DNA of 64,000 nt. Source: Flavobacteriaceae bacterium. GTDB taxonomy: Bacteria; Bacteroidota; Bacteroidia; Flavobacteriales; Flavobacteriaceae. Positions 42,550 to 53,812 of this stretch are shown here, in pieces. How positions within the stretch are numbered: the first letter of the stretch is position 1; every line of letters starts with the position of its first letter. Both the position numbers and the translations under genes were made by a program. Location of the stretch: NCBI GenBank assembly GCA_014075215.1, contig CP046177.1, positions 2,046,501 to 2,110,500 on the forward strand. Reading direction: 5' to 3'. The notes under the pieces are model-generated. The model was not told the origin of the DNA and ran no database searches. It saw nothing but the letters and a program-made list of their open reading frames with translations.

Positions 42550-44230
42550 ATGAAAATGAAAAAAACTTCATTCATCAAAATTGGGGTCTTGGTCTTTGGC
42601 CTATCTTTGCTCTTATGGAACTGTATATGAGAAGACTTTATGAACCCTCAAAACACCGTTACTTCTAACCAACTCAAGTATTCCTTAACCAAAATATCCT
42701 ATCAGGAACTACTTGCAGACAAGGAAATAAAATCCTCTTTACCTCTGATTGAAAGACGATTTTCTAAGCACTCGCTACAAAGCATCTACAGCAGAAGTGC
42801 TACTGAGGTGGTAGAAGGTCTTACCATCTTTACTGATGAGATTAACAGAATTGTCATAGACGATGTCATCACCTGGACATTCCGGACACAGAGCCATTTT
42901 TTGGAAACTTCTGACTTTGAAAACTTTTTGGTAAAAAAACACAACGGTGTGTTTACCTATTTTTTGGTTTCCTATGAGTTCACTGACCTTACCGATTCCG
43001 AAACATTGTATGAAAAAGCTACTTCGTATGTGATTTCCGAAGAATACCTAAGCCTGGAAGGCCTCAACCTGTCTTCCAGAGATGCTTTTGATTGGGTTTT
43101 TCCGAATGACGGTGGTGGTACGGGTAGCGGTCCTTGTGACGGTATTTTGGTATATGAACAGTGTGATAGGGGAGGTAATGCAGACGGACACTGGCCGGTT
43201 TTGCAAAACGACGGAGTTACCTACTGTAGCGGTAGTCCGCTGTTGTATATAGATTTTTCACATTGTGAGAACTACGGTGTTCCGGACCCTCCTGTGGGAG
43301 ACCCATTGGGAGGAGGTGACGGTTCCAATGGAGATCAGCTTATTGGAGGTGGCGGAGGAAACTCCGGTGGTGATGGAGATACGACGCTTACGGCTCCTGT
43401 GGGTATCATGCACAGTGAAATGCCATGTGATCCCAGACCGGAAGGAGATTTGAATGGGGATTGCCAAATTGACTATTATGAAACTTGTCTGCTAAACGGG
43501 TATAGTGATGAAGTTTGTAATTGTGTACAAGAAGGTGGAACTATGGAAGCATGTAACACAGACTGTGCACAACTAAAACGCCTTATCGAACACACCCTTG
43601 ATAAAAACCAGACTCAATCAGTTAAGAATGGTTAGCGGTAATTTTGAAAAAGGGTTGAGAATTAATAAAAACCCAAACACAGGGGCTTATGTGCCAAGTT
43701 TAATTCCGGGAGACAACAATGGTACTAATCATATTAACATAGTGGTACATCCTTATACTGCCGCCATTGCACACACCCACTCAAACGATGTTGCCTATAA
43801 AATGTTTTCTGCACCTGATATCCTTAAAATGGCGCAAATTGTAAACAGGGTGCAGAGTAATGCTAATAGTACCGTATTGCCTCTGGAAATAACTCATATT
43901 TTGGTGGTTGATAATAATGATACTGATAAAACTTATGCCATACGTTTTGACGATATGCAAAGTATACAAATTTTGCAGGATATTATCAGCAATAAGAAAA
44001 AACAACAACGATTTAATAAAAAATTAAAAAATGCTTATGAAAGTGATTATAGCTATCAGACCTATACGGATGAAACCGATATTTTTAAGCAGCAACGACA
44101 TTTATTCAAGCATTTGGAAAAATATAATTTGAATATTTCGTTGTATGAAGCCAATTTCAACGATTTGGGTCTTGTAGATCATTGGCAAAAAATAAATAAA
44201 GAAACACTGGAACAAGAACCCTGTAATTAA
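42550..44230 (+). pseudogene. Decayed lipoprotein gene: in-frame stop and frameshift
   Basis: From 42550 a lipoprotein signal is encoded (MKMKKTSFIKIGVLVFGLSL, then LLWNC), followed at 42628 by TGA in the same frame as the downstream protein. The frame goes on at 42640 with DFMNPQNTVTSNQ and ends at 43635. A Gly/Asp-rich segment and a calcium-loop-like DLNGDCQIDYYE (about residue 272) are seen. A plus-one frame from 43598 gives the remaining part (SGNFEKGLRINKNPNTG, AIAHTHSNDVAYKMFSAPD) to 44230, with an H-x-H and a later S-x-x-D that recall JAB-type proteases, though the spacing is not canonical. Two lesions suggest a dead gene; recoding is less likely. Confidence 0.6.
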
Positions 44231-44245
44231 AAAAACCATAACAAA

Positions 44246-44844
44246 ATGAAACATATAATAACAATAATAGCACTAATAAGTTTATTTTCTTGTAAAGCAC
44301 AATCTGTAATTGTACCGATAGGAAGCGGAGAAGATTTTCAAAAAAACCCGAATTATTATGTAAAAGATGTTAATAATGAATTTGGCAAATTTGAAGGAAT
44401 ATGGAAATACCAAAATGGCAATACCTCAATTATATTTAAACTAAAAAAAGAGGAACATTATCAAGTTTCTGAAACTTCTAATTATTTAGATTTATTAGTA
44501 GGTGAATATCAATACATTGAAAATGGAGTTGAAAAAGTAAACACTTTAGCTGATTTTGACAATCCAAGCATTTCAGGTTACAATCATAAAATAAGTGGTC
44601 GTGTTTTTACACATAATATTCCTAATATATGTATTGACAATAGTCACAGTTCTGAAATAAAAATTGAGTTGATGATTGAAAGTCCCGGTGATCACCTAAT
44701 AGAAGGGCGGGTTATTTTACGTTATGTCAATGAAAATGGTACTGAAAAACTGGAGGTTTGCATCTATGATTATTCCATATTGCAGACAATGAAAATGATA
44801 GAATTGACATACCGGATGGTAATTATGAGTTTATAAAGCAATAA
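44246..44844 (+). pseudogene. DUF6705-like lipoprotein, frameshifted at the C-terminus
   Basis: The first 180 or so codons encode a lipoprotein signal (MKHIITIIALISLFSC) and a DUF6705-like body: NPNYYVKDVNNEFGKFEGIW, QNGNTSIIFKLKK, VGEYQYIENGVEKVNTL. The reading then continues as LQTMKMIELTYRMVIMSL to a stop at 44836. A plus-one frame reads ADNENDRIDIPDGNYEFIKQ to 44844, which looks like the natural end. A one-base indel near 44785 explains this. It follows the decayed lipoprotein gene by 15 bp. Confidence 0.65.
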
Positions 44845-44967
44845 AACAAAAGTTCTTTTCCATTTATCTTTTTTTGTACAAACTAAAAAAGAGATAGTAC
44901 ATAGGAGAAATAAAATGTACCGTTATGATGATAGATGCTAAAAAAGATATGATGTATTTGTTAGTTA

Positions 44968-45483
44968 TTATATACTACTTTTAAAATTTTTAACAAAATC
45001 ATCCCATTTTTGGGTTTTGTATTTCTCTTGTCCGAAATAATTGATGATTTGCTCCATGGTTTTAGTATCCAAATATCCGGGAATACGATCCAGCAACTTT
45101 TCGTCTTTATCCATAAAAACGGTGGTAGGATAGCTCAACTTGCCATTTAGAAGACTCGCAGCCAGCTCATGAAATTTAGACCTCCTTTCTTGTCGATATT
45201 TAAAAGTATATTCTTTGTAAACAATATCTTTTTTTCCTTCGCCGTCTAACTTAACCGCATAAAAATACTTGTTTATATAATCTACAACTACCTTATTTTT
45301 ATATGTGGTTTTATCCATTTTCTTACACCAACCACACCAATCTGTGTAGATATCGAGTAAAATGAATCTTTTTTCTTTCTTATTTAACTCAATGGCTTTC
45401 TCAAAAGAAACCCAGTTTACTTCCTGGGCAGTTACCGATACCGCAAAAAGGCTTATAATAAGTACAATACTATATTTTCTCAT
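44968..45483 (-). CDS. Thioredoxin-family protein (exported)
   Basis: 171 residues with a signal peptide (MRKYSIVLIISLFAVSVTA). A thioredoxin-like fold follows, with the redox motif WCGWCKKM in ILLDIYTDWCGWCKK and the cis-Pro loop in LSYPTTVFMDKD. It should reduce or isomerise disulfides in the periplasm. It is 70 bp downstream of the frameshifted POT gene on the same strand. Confidence 0.88.
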   Translation of the reverse strand: MRKYSIVLIISLFAVSVTAQEVNWVSFEKAIELNKKEKRFILLDIYTDWCGWCKKMDKTTYKNKVVVDYINKYFYAVKLDGEGKKDIVYKEYTFKYRQERRSKFHELAASLLNGKLSYPTTVFMDKDEKLLDRIPGYLDTKTMEQIINYFGQEKYKTQKWDDFVKNFKSSI

Positions 45484-45552
45484 AAGATGTAAGTCGATCG
45501 TTTGGATACAAATTTACAAAAATAAAGTATCTTCCGTATTTTGGTCCTATTG

Positions 45553-47363
45553 TTAACGAACACCATGCATGAGTTTTTTGATTACTGGTTGCATGGCAAC
45601 AGAAAAAACCGCAAGAAAAGCAGCAACTATCGTCAATAACCAAAAGAAATAACTGATCCCGTTTTCATTAGCAATTTTGTCTATATTTTCTCCAAAAATA
45701 CCAGCTAACTTCATCCCAATTGCAATCGCCAAATAATATACTCCAAACATAAAAGCAATCATACGGCCGGGTACTAATTTACTCACATAAGAAAGACCAA
45801 CAGGCGAAATACAGAGTTCTCCCATAGTATGGAACAGATATACTAAAATTAACCATATCATACTTACGGACGCTGTTTTTGCACCGGGAGCAATTCCTGT
45901 TGCTCCAAATGCAACACATGCCATACCCAATGCTAATAAAAACATTCCTATTGCAAATTTCACATTGGCTGTCGGGTTATATTTACTCTCCCAAGCCTTA
46001 GAGAACAAAGGAGCAAGAGTAATGATAAATAATGAATTCAATACTCCGAACCAAGAAGCCGGAACTTCGGTTAAAGGTTCTGTTTTCTTTTCTAAAAGAA
46101 GAAAATCCAATGTACTGTCAGATAAGGTTAAAAAACCGGCAGCGTACCATTCTTTGATTAACATCCACAAGGTAATTAACCAAATTAAAATAAAACTTAT
46201 TGATAAAATAATATTAGCTAAGCCATAAGTTTTAAAAGTTTTCCTGAACAATAAAAATAACACCCAATTAATAATAATTAATGGAATGAGTGATACTAAT
46301 GTGTTCACTATTAGGAAAGTTAAGCTGGCATTGCCCGTTAGAATTCTGTTCGTATAATCTTTAGCAAAAATGGTTAAAGTACCGGGAGACTGTTCAAATA
46401 CGGCCCAAAAGAAAATAGTCAAAAATGAGAAGAAGGTAACAGCTATCATTTTATCTCTGGTAATCTTTGAATAGTTAATAAGCCTGTATACCAACAAAAA
46501 GATAAAAATTGAGAGTGCTACTAATATCATTACAGTATTTCCGTCTATTTTCAGGAAATTGAAATCAAATAAATTAAAAGTGCCTTCTGAAATTTTGGAA
46601 GCAGGGGCATTAATCAACCAAAGTAATGCTATGGTGGTGGAAATAGCAATTAAAACAAGTTGCCAGATGCCAAACGGATTTCGTTTGTCCGTATCTTCTT
46701 GAGTTTCTTTTAATTTTGACTCTTGAGTAGGTTTTAAACCAACATCTCCGAAAATGTTTTGCGAAAACCAGAATTGTAATAGCCCAAACAACATAAAAAT
46801 TCCGGCTAAACCGAAGCCGATACTCCAGCCAACTTTTTCTCCTAAATAACCACATAAAAGAATCCCGAGAAAGGCACCGGCATTGACACCCATATAAAAA
46901 ATAGTATAAGCCCCATCTTTTTTTTCAGGTTTTTCTTTATACGTTTCTGAAATGACTGACGTCATATTGGGTTTAAAAAAACCACTACCAAATACTAATA
47001 ATGTTAGACCGGAATAGATAAAAAAAGGCGTTTCAACTGCCATACATGCATGCCCCAAAGCCATGAGCAAGGAGCCAATTACTACTGCAATCGGTAACCT
47101 ATAATTTTATCAGCAAAATAACCTCCAAGTATGGTTGATAGGTAAACCAAACCGGTATAAGTGCCAAATAAAGCCAGAGCATATTCTCTTGGCCATCCCC
47201 AACCTTCATCAAATAGAGAGGCAGTTAAAAATAAAATCAACAAAGCCCGCATTCCATAGTAGGAAAAACGTTCCCACATTTCCGTAAAGAACAATACAAA
47301 CAATCCGGCAGGATGTCCTAATACTTTATCTTTGAACAGGTGATCTAATTTTGATGCGGTCAT
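45553..47363 (-). pseudogene. POT-family peptide transporter, frameshifted
   Basis: The 5' part (47082-47363) has the POT start FFTEMWERFSYYGMRALLIL and runs to DKIIGYRLQ and a stop. The rest (45553-47070) starts in another frame; the natural reading IAVVIGSLLMALGHACM begins just after GYR. A single missing base at about 47095-47098 accounts for this. The remaining part has the usual helices and FFWAVFEQSPGTL and LGELCISPVGLS-like blocks. The family imports di- and tripeptides with protons. With the intact copy upstream this was a tandem pair. A sequencing error cannot be excluded. Confidence 0.8.
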
Positions 47364-47378
47364 GATAAATGAATTTAA

Positions 47379-48899
47379 TTACATTGTTCTTTCATTATCT
47401 TCTGCTCCGTGAGTGAGGCGTTTTAACGGTTTTAGTAATGCAATAACTAATAATCCGAAAATTACAGTGAAAATAGTTATCCCTGCAAAAATAGTATATG
47501 CACCATAATCTGATGCGGATTCTCCTAATAAACCGGCTACTTTATTTCCTAAACCTGTGGAAGCAAAATACAATCCCATCATCAAAGATGCATACCTGAC
47601 AGGTGCTAATTTTGTTACAAAAGATAGTGATACCGGAGATGATGAAAGTTCTCCAATTGTGTGAAAAAAATATGCCAGAACCAACCAGTACATAGCAGAA
47701 GATCCATTCGCTTGGTGATCTTGTACGGCAAAAACCATAAATACAAAACCTAAGCCCATAATTATGGTTCCCGTAGCCATTTTAAATAAAGAGGATGCTT
47801 CTTTATTTTTAAGCTTTCGCTTAGCCCAATAATTTGCCACTGCAACAGCAAATAATATGATAAACCCTGCATTTAAAGATTGAAACCAAATCGTTGGAAC
47901 TTCCCAACCAAACAATATCCTATCCGTATAATCATTTGCATATAAATTCATTAAACCTCCTGCTTGCTCAAAAGCTCCCCAAAAAACAATTACTAGTAAA
48001 AAAGATAATAATACTACTAGAAATCTATCTTTTTCAATTTGAGAACGTAAGTTTTTATAAATCATCATCAACATACCCACTACCAGCGATAGGAATATGA
48101 ATAAAGCAGCATAACCCCAATGATCTATTTCCGATAGAACAAAGCCCCCATAATATATAGATAATATGATGAGAATAATCACAATAATTAAATGCTTAGT
48201 CGACCTAAGTAAATCTCTAAATATTTGAGATATGGATACTTGATCTTTTTTCTCATCTTCAGAAGTCTTATTCCCTACATGAGCTAAGTATTTTTGCCCC
48301 CATAAATAAACAACAAGCCCCAGTAACATTCCAATTCCTGCCAGCCCAAAACCTGCATGCCATCCCCACTTGGCAACAACCAAACCAACTATTGTGGTAG
48401 CTAGTAAAGAACCCGTATTGATTCCAATATAGAAGATACTAAAACCTTTATCTCTTCTGATATCATCTTTCTTATATAGGCCTCCTACCATAGTTGATAT
48501 ATTTGGTTTCAGCATTCCTACCCCCAGAATTACTAAAATTAGCCCTGAATAAAATGCCCAAAGTTCTTCAATAGCCAACACACTATGACCTAGTACTAAA
48601 ATAATAGCTCCAACAAGGACTGATTTTTTTTGTCCCAGAATTTTATCAGCAATTAATCCTCCGGGAATAGACATCAAATAAACCAACATAGTATACCATC
48701 CATATAGCTTAAGAGCTTCTGAGTCGGTCCAACCCAACCCCGGGCCTTTGGAATCAGTTAATTCTGCTGCCATATAAAGCGATAATAAACCACGCATCCC
48801 ATAGTACGAGAAACGCTCCCACATTTCTGTAAAGAACAAAACGTACAAACCTATTGGATGTCCAAATAGTTCTTTTTGTTTAATAGCTGTATCATTCAT
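47379..48899 (-). CDS. POT-family proton-dependent peptide transporter
   Basis: 506 residues, about 12-14 membrane helices. Signature parts: FFTEMWERFSYYGMRGLLSLY (the E-x-x-E-R-F motif of proton-coupled transport), GMLKPNISTMVGGLY, FSIFYIGINTGSLLA, and TIGELSSSPVSLSFVTKLAP in the C-terminal half. It takes up short peptides across the inner membrane. It lies between the DPP IV gene, whose enzyme releases dipeptides, and a second transporter, so the three probably serve peptide use. Confidence 0.93.
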   Translation of the reverse strand: MNDTAIKQKELFGHPIGLYVLFFTEMWERFSYYGMRGLLSLYMAAELTDSKGPGLGWTDSEALKLYGWYTMLVYLMSIPGGLIADKILGQKKSVLVGAIILVLGHSVLAIEELWAFYSGLILVILGVGMLKPNISTMVGGLYKKDDIRRDKGFSIFYIGINTGSLLATTIVGLVVAKWGWHAGFGLAGIGMLLGLVVYLWGQKYLAHVGNKTSEDEKKDQVSISQIFRDLLRSTKHLIIVIILIILSIYYGGFVLSEIDHWGYAALFIFLSLVVGMLMMIYKNLRSQIEKDRFLVVLLSFLLVIVFWGAFEQAGGLMNLYANDYTDRILFGWEVPTIWFQSLNAGFIILFAVAVANYWAKRKLKNKEASSLFKMATGTIIMGLGFVFMVFAVQDHQANGSSAMYWLVLAYFFHTIGELSSSPVSLSFVTKLAPVRYASLMMGLYFASTGLGNKVAGLLGESASDYGAYTIFAGITIFTVIFGLLVIALLKPLKRLTHGAEDNERTM

Positions 48900-48910
48900 T
48901 TTTTAAATAT

Positions 48911-51133
48911 TTATCCTTTAATTTTTATATGCTTGTTTTGATTGTTATTCAGGTGTTCCTGAATAAAAGAAGTCATTTTTTTATACAAATGCAAACGTGT
49001 ATTTTCCCCTTTACGGATTCCATGCGCTCTGTCCGGATAAATAGCTTGGTCAAAGGGTTTTCCTGCTTCAATTAAGGCATTTACCATTCTCATAGTATTT
49101 TGCACATGTACATTATCATCGCCTGTACCATGTACGATCAAATAGTTTCCTTCTAATTTATCCGCATAATTGATAGGAGAATTATCATCGTATCCGCTTG
49201 GGTTTTCCTGCGGGGTTTGCATATATCTTTCCGTATAAACCGTATCGTAAAACCTCCATGAGGTAACAGGTGCTACAGCAATGGCCGTAGAGAATATGTC
49301 GCTTCCTTTTAGAATACAATTTGTGCTCATAAAGCCTCCGTAGCTCCAACCCCAGATACCGATATTATGCCTGTCTATATAACTGCGTTCCGCTAATCTT
49401 TTAGCAGCGGCTATCTGATCTGCTACTTCTAATTTCCCCAGTTCTTTTTGGGTGATTTTTTTAAAATCTCTCCCTTTCAATCCTGTTCCGCGTCCGTCAA
49501 CACAAGCAATAATAATGCCTTTTTGTGCCAACATGTTGTGCCAGTAATCATTCGTTCCGTTCCACCTGTTTGCTACTTGCTGCGACCCCGGACCGGAGTA
49601 TTGAAACATCAGTAGCGGATATTTCTTATTTTCGTCAAAATCTACAGGTTTTAGCATCCACATATTCAGATCATTTCCGTTGACACGAATGGTAGAAAAC
49701 TCTTTGGTATTCATTTTATAAGCCGCCAAATCTTCTTTTAATTTTGCATTGTCTTTAACTACCTTTAGCATTTCTCCGTCTCTCGTATATAAGCTGTAAA
49801 TCGGCGGAACTTCAGCAGTGGAATGTGTATTGATAAAATAATTTAGGTTTTTGCTAAAAGAGGCGCTGTTATTCCCTGTTTCATTGCTTAGCAATTTTTT
49901 GTTTTTACCATCCAGGCCAATACTGTATACACCACGATTGATGGACCCGTTTTCAACAGATTGATAGTAAATTGTTCTCTTACTTTCATTACAACCATAA
50001 TAACGGGTTACTTCCCAATTTCCTTTAGTAATTTGGTTGATCAGTTTTCCATTTTTATCATAATAGTAAATATGATTAAAACCGTCTTTTTCACTTGTCC
50101 AGATGAAACTGTCATCATGTAAAAAAGTAAGATCGTCTTTTACATCAACATAAGCCGGATCTTTTTCATTTAATATTAAAGAAACAGACCTGTTGAGTGC
50201 ATTTACTTTATATAATTTTAAATCATTTTGATGACGGTTTAATATGGTAACTATCAGGCTATTCGGGTTATTAGACCATTGAATTCTGGGAATATACTCA
50301 TAGGCACCCAGAGAAACTTTTTTGGTTGTATTTGTGTTTACATTACAGATATGCAGCGAGACTTTTGCATTTTTTTCTCCGGCCTTAGGGTATTTGAAAA
50401 CTTGTTGAGAGGGGTAAAGGCTATTTCCTACAATATCCATGGAAAATTCGGGAACCTGTGTTTCATCAAAGCGTAAGAATGCAATATGCTTACCATCACT
50501 ACTCCATTCATAAGCCCTAACAAAAGCAAATTCTTCTTCGTATACCCAGTCTGTGGTTGCATTAATAATATGGTTTGCTTTCCCATCATGAGTTATCTTT
50601 TGAGTATCGCCTTTTTCTAAATTTTTGATATACAGGTTATTATTTTTAGCATAAGCAACACTTTTACTATCGGGAGAAAATGTAGGTTCTTGAATTTCTG
50701 TTCCTATGAGCGACCATTTTTTTGAAGCAATATCATACGTATAATAGGTGCCTTTAAAAGATCTTCTATATACTTTTTTAAAATCGGTACCTAAAATGAG
50801 CTTCGTTTCGTCATTGTTAAAGCTATAAGAGCTGAAAGCAGTCAGTTCTTTTAAATCTCTGCTATCTACAATAGTGGCTACTTTTTCCAGTGTTTTATAA
50901 CTGTATTTGTCTACTGAAGTAGATCCGGTTTCTTTATTGTTGTTTAGCAGCGAATAAAAATCACCATTCATAGAATTTAAGGCATTCATTCTATCTGCGG
51001 AGAATGTTCCGTTCCAAATTTTTTCCAAAGTAATTTCCTGAGTACCTGTTGTTTGTTTATTTGTTATGTCATTGGATTTATCGCAATTGAAAAAAAGAAT
51101 ACTGACGATTACTAAAATGAATATTTTCTTCAT
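48911..51133 (-). CDS. Dipeptidyl peptidase IV, S9B family (lipoprotein)
   Basis: 740 residues from the ATG at 51133; an earlier in-frame Met (51193) gives a leader without export signal. MKKIFILVIVSILFFNC is a lipoprotein signal. The N-terminal beta-propeller covers about 60-480, including the FAFVRAYEWSSDGKHIAFLR and YEEEF region typical of DPP IV. The hydrolase domain has Ser in GIWGWSYGGFMS, Asp in HGTGDDNVHVQ, and His in YPDRAHGIRKG. It removes X-Pro dipeptides at the cell surface or in the periplasm. It lies directly downstream of the POT gene on the same strand. Confidence 0.95.
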   Translation of the reverse strand: MKKIFILVIVSILFFNCDKSNDITNKQTTGTQEITLEKIWNGTFSADRMNALNSMNGDFYSLLNNNKETGSTSVDKYSYKTLEKVATIVDSRDLKELTAFSSYSFNNDETKLILGTDFKKVYRRSFKGTYYTYDIASKKWSLIGTEIQEPTFSPDSKSVAYAKNNNLYIKNLEKGDTQKITHDGKANHIINATTDWVYEEEFAFVRAYEWSSDGKHIAFLRFDETQVPEFSMDIVGNSLYPSQQVFKYPKAGEKNAKVSLHICNVNTNTTKKVSLGAYEYIPRIQWSNNPNSLIVTILNRHQNDLKLYKVNALNRSVSLILNEKDPAYVDVKDDLTFLHDDSFIWTSEKDGFNHIYYYDKNGKLINQITKGNWEVTRYYGCNESKRTIYYQSVENGSINRGVYSIGLDGKNKKLLSNETGNNSASFSKNLNYFINTHSTAEVPPIYSLYTRDGEMLKVVKDNAKLKEDLAAYKMNTKEFSTIRVNGNDLNMWMLKPVDFDENKKYPLLMFQYSGPGSQQVANRWNGTNDYWHNMLAQKGIIIACVDGRGTGLKGRDFKKITQKELGKLEVADQIAAAKRLAERSYIDRHNIGIWGWSYGGFMSTNCILKGSDIFSTAIAVAPVTSWRFYDTVYTERYMQTPQENPSGYDDNSPINYADKLEGNYLIVHGTGDDNVHVQNTMRMVNALIEAGKPFDQAIYPDRAHGIRKGENTRLHLYKKMTSFIQEHLNNNQNKHIKIKG

Positions 51134-51277
51134 TCTCCTTTTGGAATTTAATAATAGAATGCCAAGTTTACGTAAAAATCGGCAAAAAACCATTTAATTT
51201 ATTATAAATGTTTAATCCGTTGCCCGATTTTGGAGTATTCATTTATCTTTGTTTAGGATTGAAAAATAACAAGGTCA

Positions 51278-52555
51278 ATGTCTAAAAAAATTTCGGGATT
51301 TTCCAAGTTGTCTAAAGAGGAAAAGATACAGTGGTTGGCGGAAACTTATTTTAAAACTAAAGATGAAACGGTAGCCATACTTAAAAAGTACTGGAATGAA
51401 GACAAAAAATTACAGCAGTTACACGATGACTTTACGGAAAACACCCTTTCCAATTTTTATTTGCCTTTTGGCGTAGCACCTAATTTTATCATTAATAAAA
51501 AACCATATGTAATTCCAATGGTTATTGAAGAAAGTTCTGTAGTAGCTGCAGCTTCTTTAGTAGCTAAATTTTGGAGTGAAAGAGGTGGTTTTAAAGCAAG
51601 GGTTATTGCTACTACCAAAATCGGGCAGATACATTTTATGTATGCCGGTGATGAAAAAGACCTGCTTATCTATTTTAATACTGTCAAGAACGATTTATTA
51701 GCATCAACATCCTCTATTAATAAAAATATGGTAAAGCGAGGAGGAGGAATTACGGGAATTGAGTTAAAGAACCAAACACATAAGTTAGCGAACTATTACC
51801 AGTTGCAGGTATCTTTTGAAACAAAAGATTCTATGGGTGCAAATTTTATCAATTCCTGTTTGGAAGCCATAGCAAAGAAGTTTGCAAAAGAAGGGATTGA
51901 AATTGTAATGAGCATTTTATCTAATTATGTTCCCGAATGCTTGGTAAGATCGGAAGTTAGTTGTGCTATTGAAGATTTGGGAGGCAAAGACCCGCAAAAG
52001 TTTGCAGAAAAATTTTACCAAGCAGTTCAAATTGCAGAGGTGGAGCCTTATAGAGCCGTAACTCATAATAAAGGGATCATGAATGGTATTGATGCGGTAA
52101 TAGTAGCCACCGGAAATGACTTTAGAGCTGTGGAGGCAGGGGTACATGCTTATGCTTCCAAATCCGGGCAATATCGGAGTTTATCTCACTGCCAAATTGA
52201 AAACGGAATATTCAGATTTTGGATAGAAATCCCCCTGGCATTAGGAACGGTAGGAGGTCTGACTTCTTTACACCCATTAGCAAAACTATCTTTAGAGATG
52301 TTACAACAACCTTCTGCCAAGGAACTAATGATGATTGTTGCCTCTGCCGGTTTGGCTCAAAATTATGCAGCTTTAAGAGCATTGACAACCAACGGAATTC
52401 AATACGGACATATGAAAATGCACATGTTGAATATTTTAAATCAATTAAACGTGAGTGAGTCCGATAAAAAAGAAATTGCATCTTATTTTAAAGGAAAAAC
52501 AATATCCCATTCAGCAGTTATGGAAAAATATGAAGAGTTAAAAATGAATAAATAA
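51278..52555 (+). CDS. mvaA: Hydroxymethylglutaryl-CoA reductase, class II type
   Basis: 425 residues, the usual length of the degradative/class II type. It interconverts HMG-CoA and mevalonate, in bacteria of this group for isoprenoid synthesis. Seen: ENTLSNFYLPFGVAPNF with the catalytic Glu, SSVVAAASLVAKFW, the DSMGAN cofactor motif (FETKDSMGANFINSCLEA), THNKGIMNGIDAV, and GTVGGLTSLHP. The C-terminal SHSAVMEK carries the His near the C-terminus. It is divergent from the DPP IV gene. Confidence 0.95.
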   Translation: MSKKISGFSKLSKEEKIQWLAETYFKTKDETVAILKKYWNEDKKLQQLHDDFTENTLSNFYLPFGVAPNFIINKKPYVIPMVIEESSVVAAASLVAKFWSERGGFKARVIATTKIGQIHFMYAGDEKDLLIYFNTVKNDLLASTSSINKNMVKRGGGITGIELKNQTHKLANYYQLQVSFETKDSMGANFINSCLEAIAKKFAKEGIEIVMSILSNYVPECLVRSEVSCAIEDLGGKDPQKFAEKFYQAVQIAEVEPYRAVTHNKGIMNGIDAVIVATGNDFRAVEAGVHAYASKSGQYRSLSHCQIENGIFRFWIEIPLALGTVGGLTSLHPLAKLSLEMLQQPSAKELMMIVASAGLAQNYAALRALTTNGIQYGHMKMHMLNILNQLNVSESDKKEIASYFKGKTISHSAVMEKYEELKMNK

Positions 52556-52835
52556 TACATTTAACAAGTGTTTTTAGTTTAACTGTTTATATTTGTCGCA
52601 CGTAATTAAGAAAGAAAAGGGATTAAAATAGCATCTATTGACTATTATTTTTTATTTGACAGTTTTTTGCCTGTAAAAATAATACGACAACGGTTTCATT
52701 TTTGAGAAACTTTTTATTTTTTACAATATTATTAGCATTTTCAAGTTTATGAGTTTGTTGTTAAAGTCAATAAGACATCAAACTGTAAGATTGAAAAATA
52801 ATATATTTGGAACCATAAAAAACGTCATAACTTTT

Positions 52836-53807
52836 ATGAAGTTATTTTTACGATTAGAAATCATCATAGTGTTGCTTTTAACTTTTACGGTAAATGGTCA
52901 GCAGACACTTCCTATATATTCGGATTATTTATCAGACAATGTTTTTTTGGTTCATCCTTCGGCGGCAGGTATTGGGAATACGGGTAAATTGAGGTTTACC
53001 GTAAGACAACAATGGGCAGGAATTAGAGATGCTCCAAGCTTACAAACCATGAGTTTTCATAATAAATTTGGTAGGAAAGCTGCTTTAGGAATAGTCGCTT
53101 TTAATGATAGAAACGGTTTTCATTCTCAAAAAGGCATACAGGGAACATATGCGTATCACCTGGAGTTAGACAGGGGATATTACTTTAATCAGTTATCTTT
53201 TGGAATTGCATTTACAGGGGTACAGAACCAAAGAGATCAGTCTACATTTGCCGGAGACCCTACAGTGGCGCAGCTAATTGAAAGTTCAAGTTATTTTAAT
53301 GCGGATTTTAGTGTAGCATATCATTATAGCGGTTTTTCGTCCTATTTTACAGTGAAAAATTTATTATTATCTGCAAAAAGTAATTTAAATAACAGCCTTG
53401 AACCGTTGGATCTGAGAAATTATATTTTCAGTTTCGGATATTATTTTAATAATGAAAATAGCTTTGTACAATTAGAACCTTCTATTATGGTACAGCTTAG
53501 AGAAAGCACCGGAGAAAGAACTGCTGATTTTAATATTAAAGCATATAAAACCTATGAAGATACGCAACTATGGGTAGTCTTGTCTTACAGAAAAAGTTTT
53601 GATGCGAATCCGATAGAAAATTTGCAATATATTACACCCATTATAGGTATTAATCATAGAAAATTAATGTTCTCTTATACTTATACAAAGCAACTAAATG
53701 ATATTGTTCTTACAAATGCCGGTTTTCATCAATTTTCCTTAGGAATCAATTTATTTACCAGAAGACAAAGAGCAACAGCCTGTCCTAATATAAATGCTGC
53801 GTTCTGA
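52836..53807 (+). CDS. PorP/SprF-family type IX secretion-associated membrane protein
   Basis: About 323 residues from the ATG at 52836, where a signal peptide begins (MKLFLRLEIIIVLLLTFTVNG). An in-frame start at 52749 would add a basic leader without purpose. After QQTLPIYSDYLSDNVFLVHPSAAG comes the PorP/SprF domain with FHNKFGRKAALGIVAFND, LSFGIAFTGVQNQRDQSTF and a strand-rich C-terminus. Members are outer-membrane proteins that anchor or secrete a partner adhesin by the type IX system. The partner (SprB-like gene) is not next to it here. Confidence 0.88.
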   Translation: MKLFLRLEIIIVLLLTFTVNGQQTLPIYSDYLSDNVFLVHPSAAGIGNTGKLRFTVRQQWAGIRDAPSLQTMSFHNKFGRKAALGIVAFNDRNGFHSQKGIQGTYAYHLELDRGYYFNQLSFGIAFTGVQNQRDQSTFAGDPTVAQLIESSSYFNADFSVAYHYSGFSSYFTVKNLLLSAKSNLNNSLEPLDLRNYIFSFGYYFNNENSFVQLEPSIMVQLRESTGERTADFNIKAYKTYEDTQLWVVLSYRKSFDANPIENLQYITPIIGINHRKLMFSYTYTKQLNDIVLTNAGFHQFSLGINLFTRRQRATACPNINAAF

Positions 53808-53812
53808 TTTTT

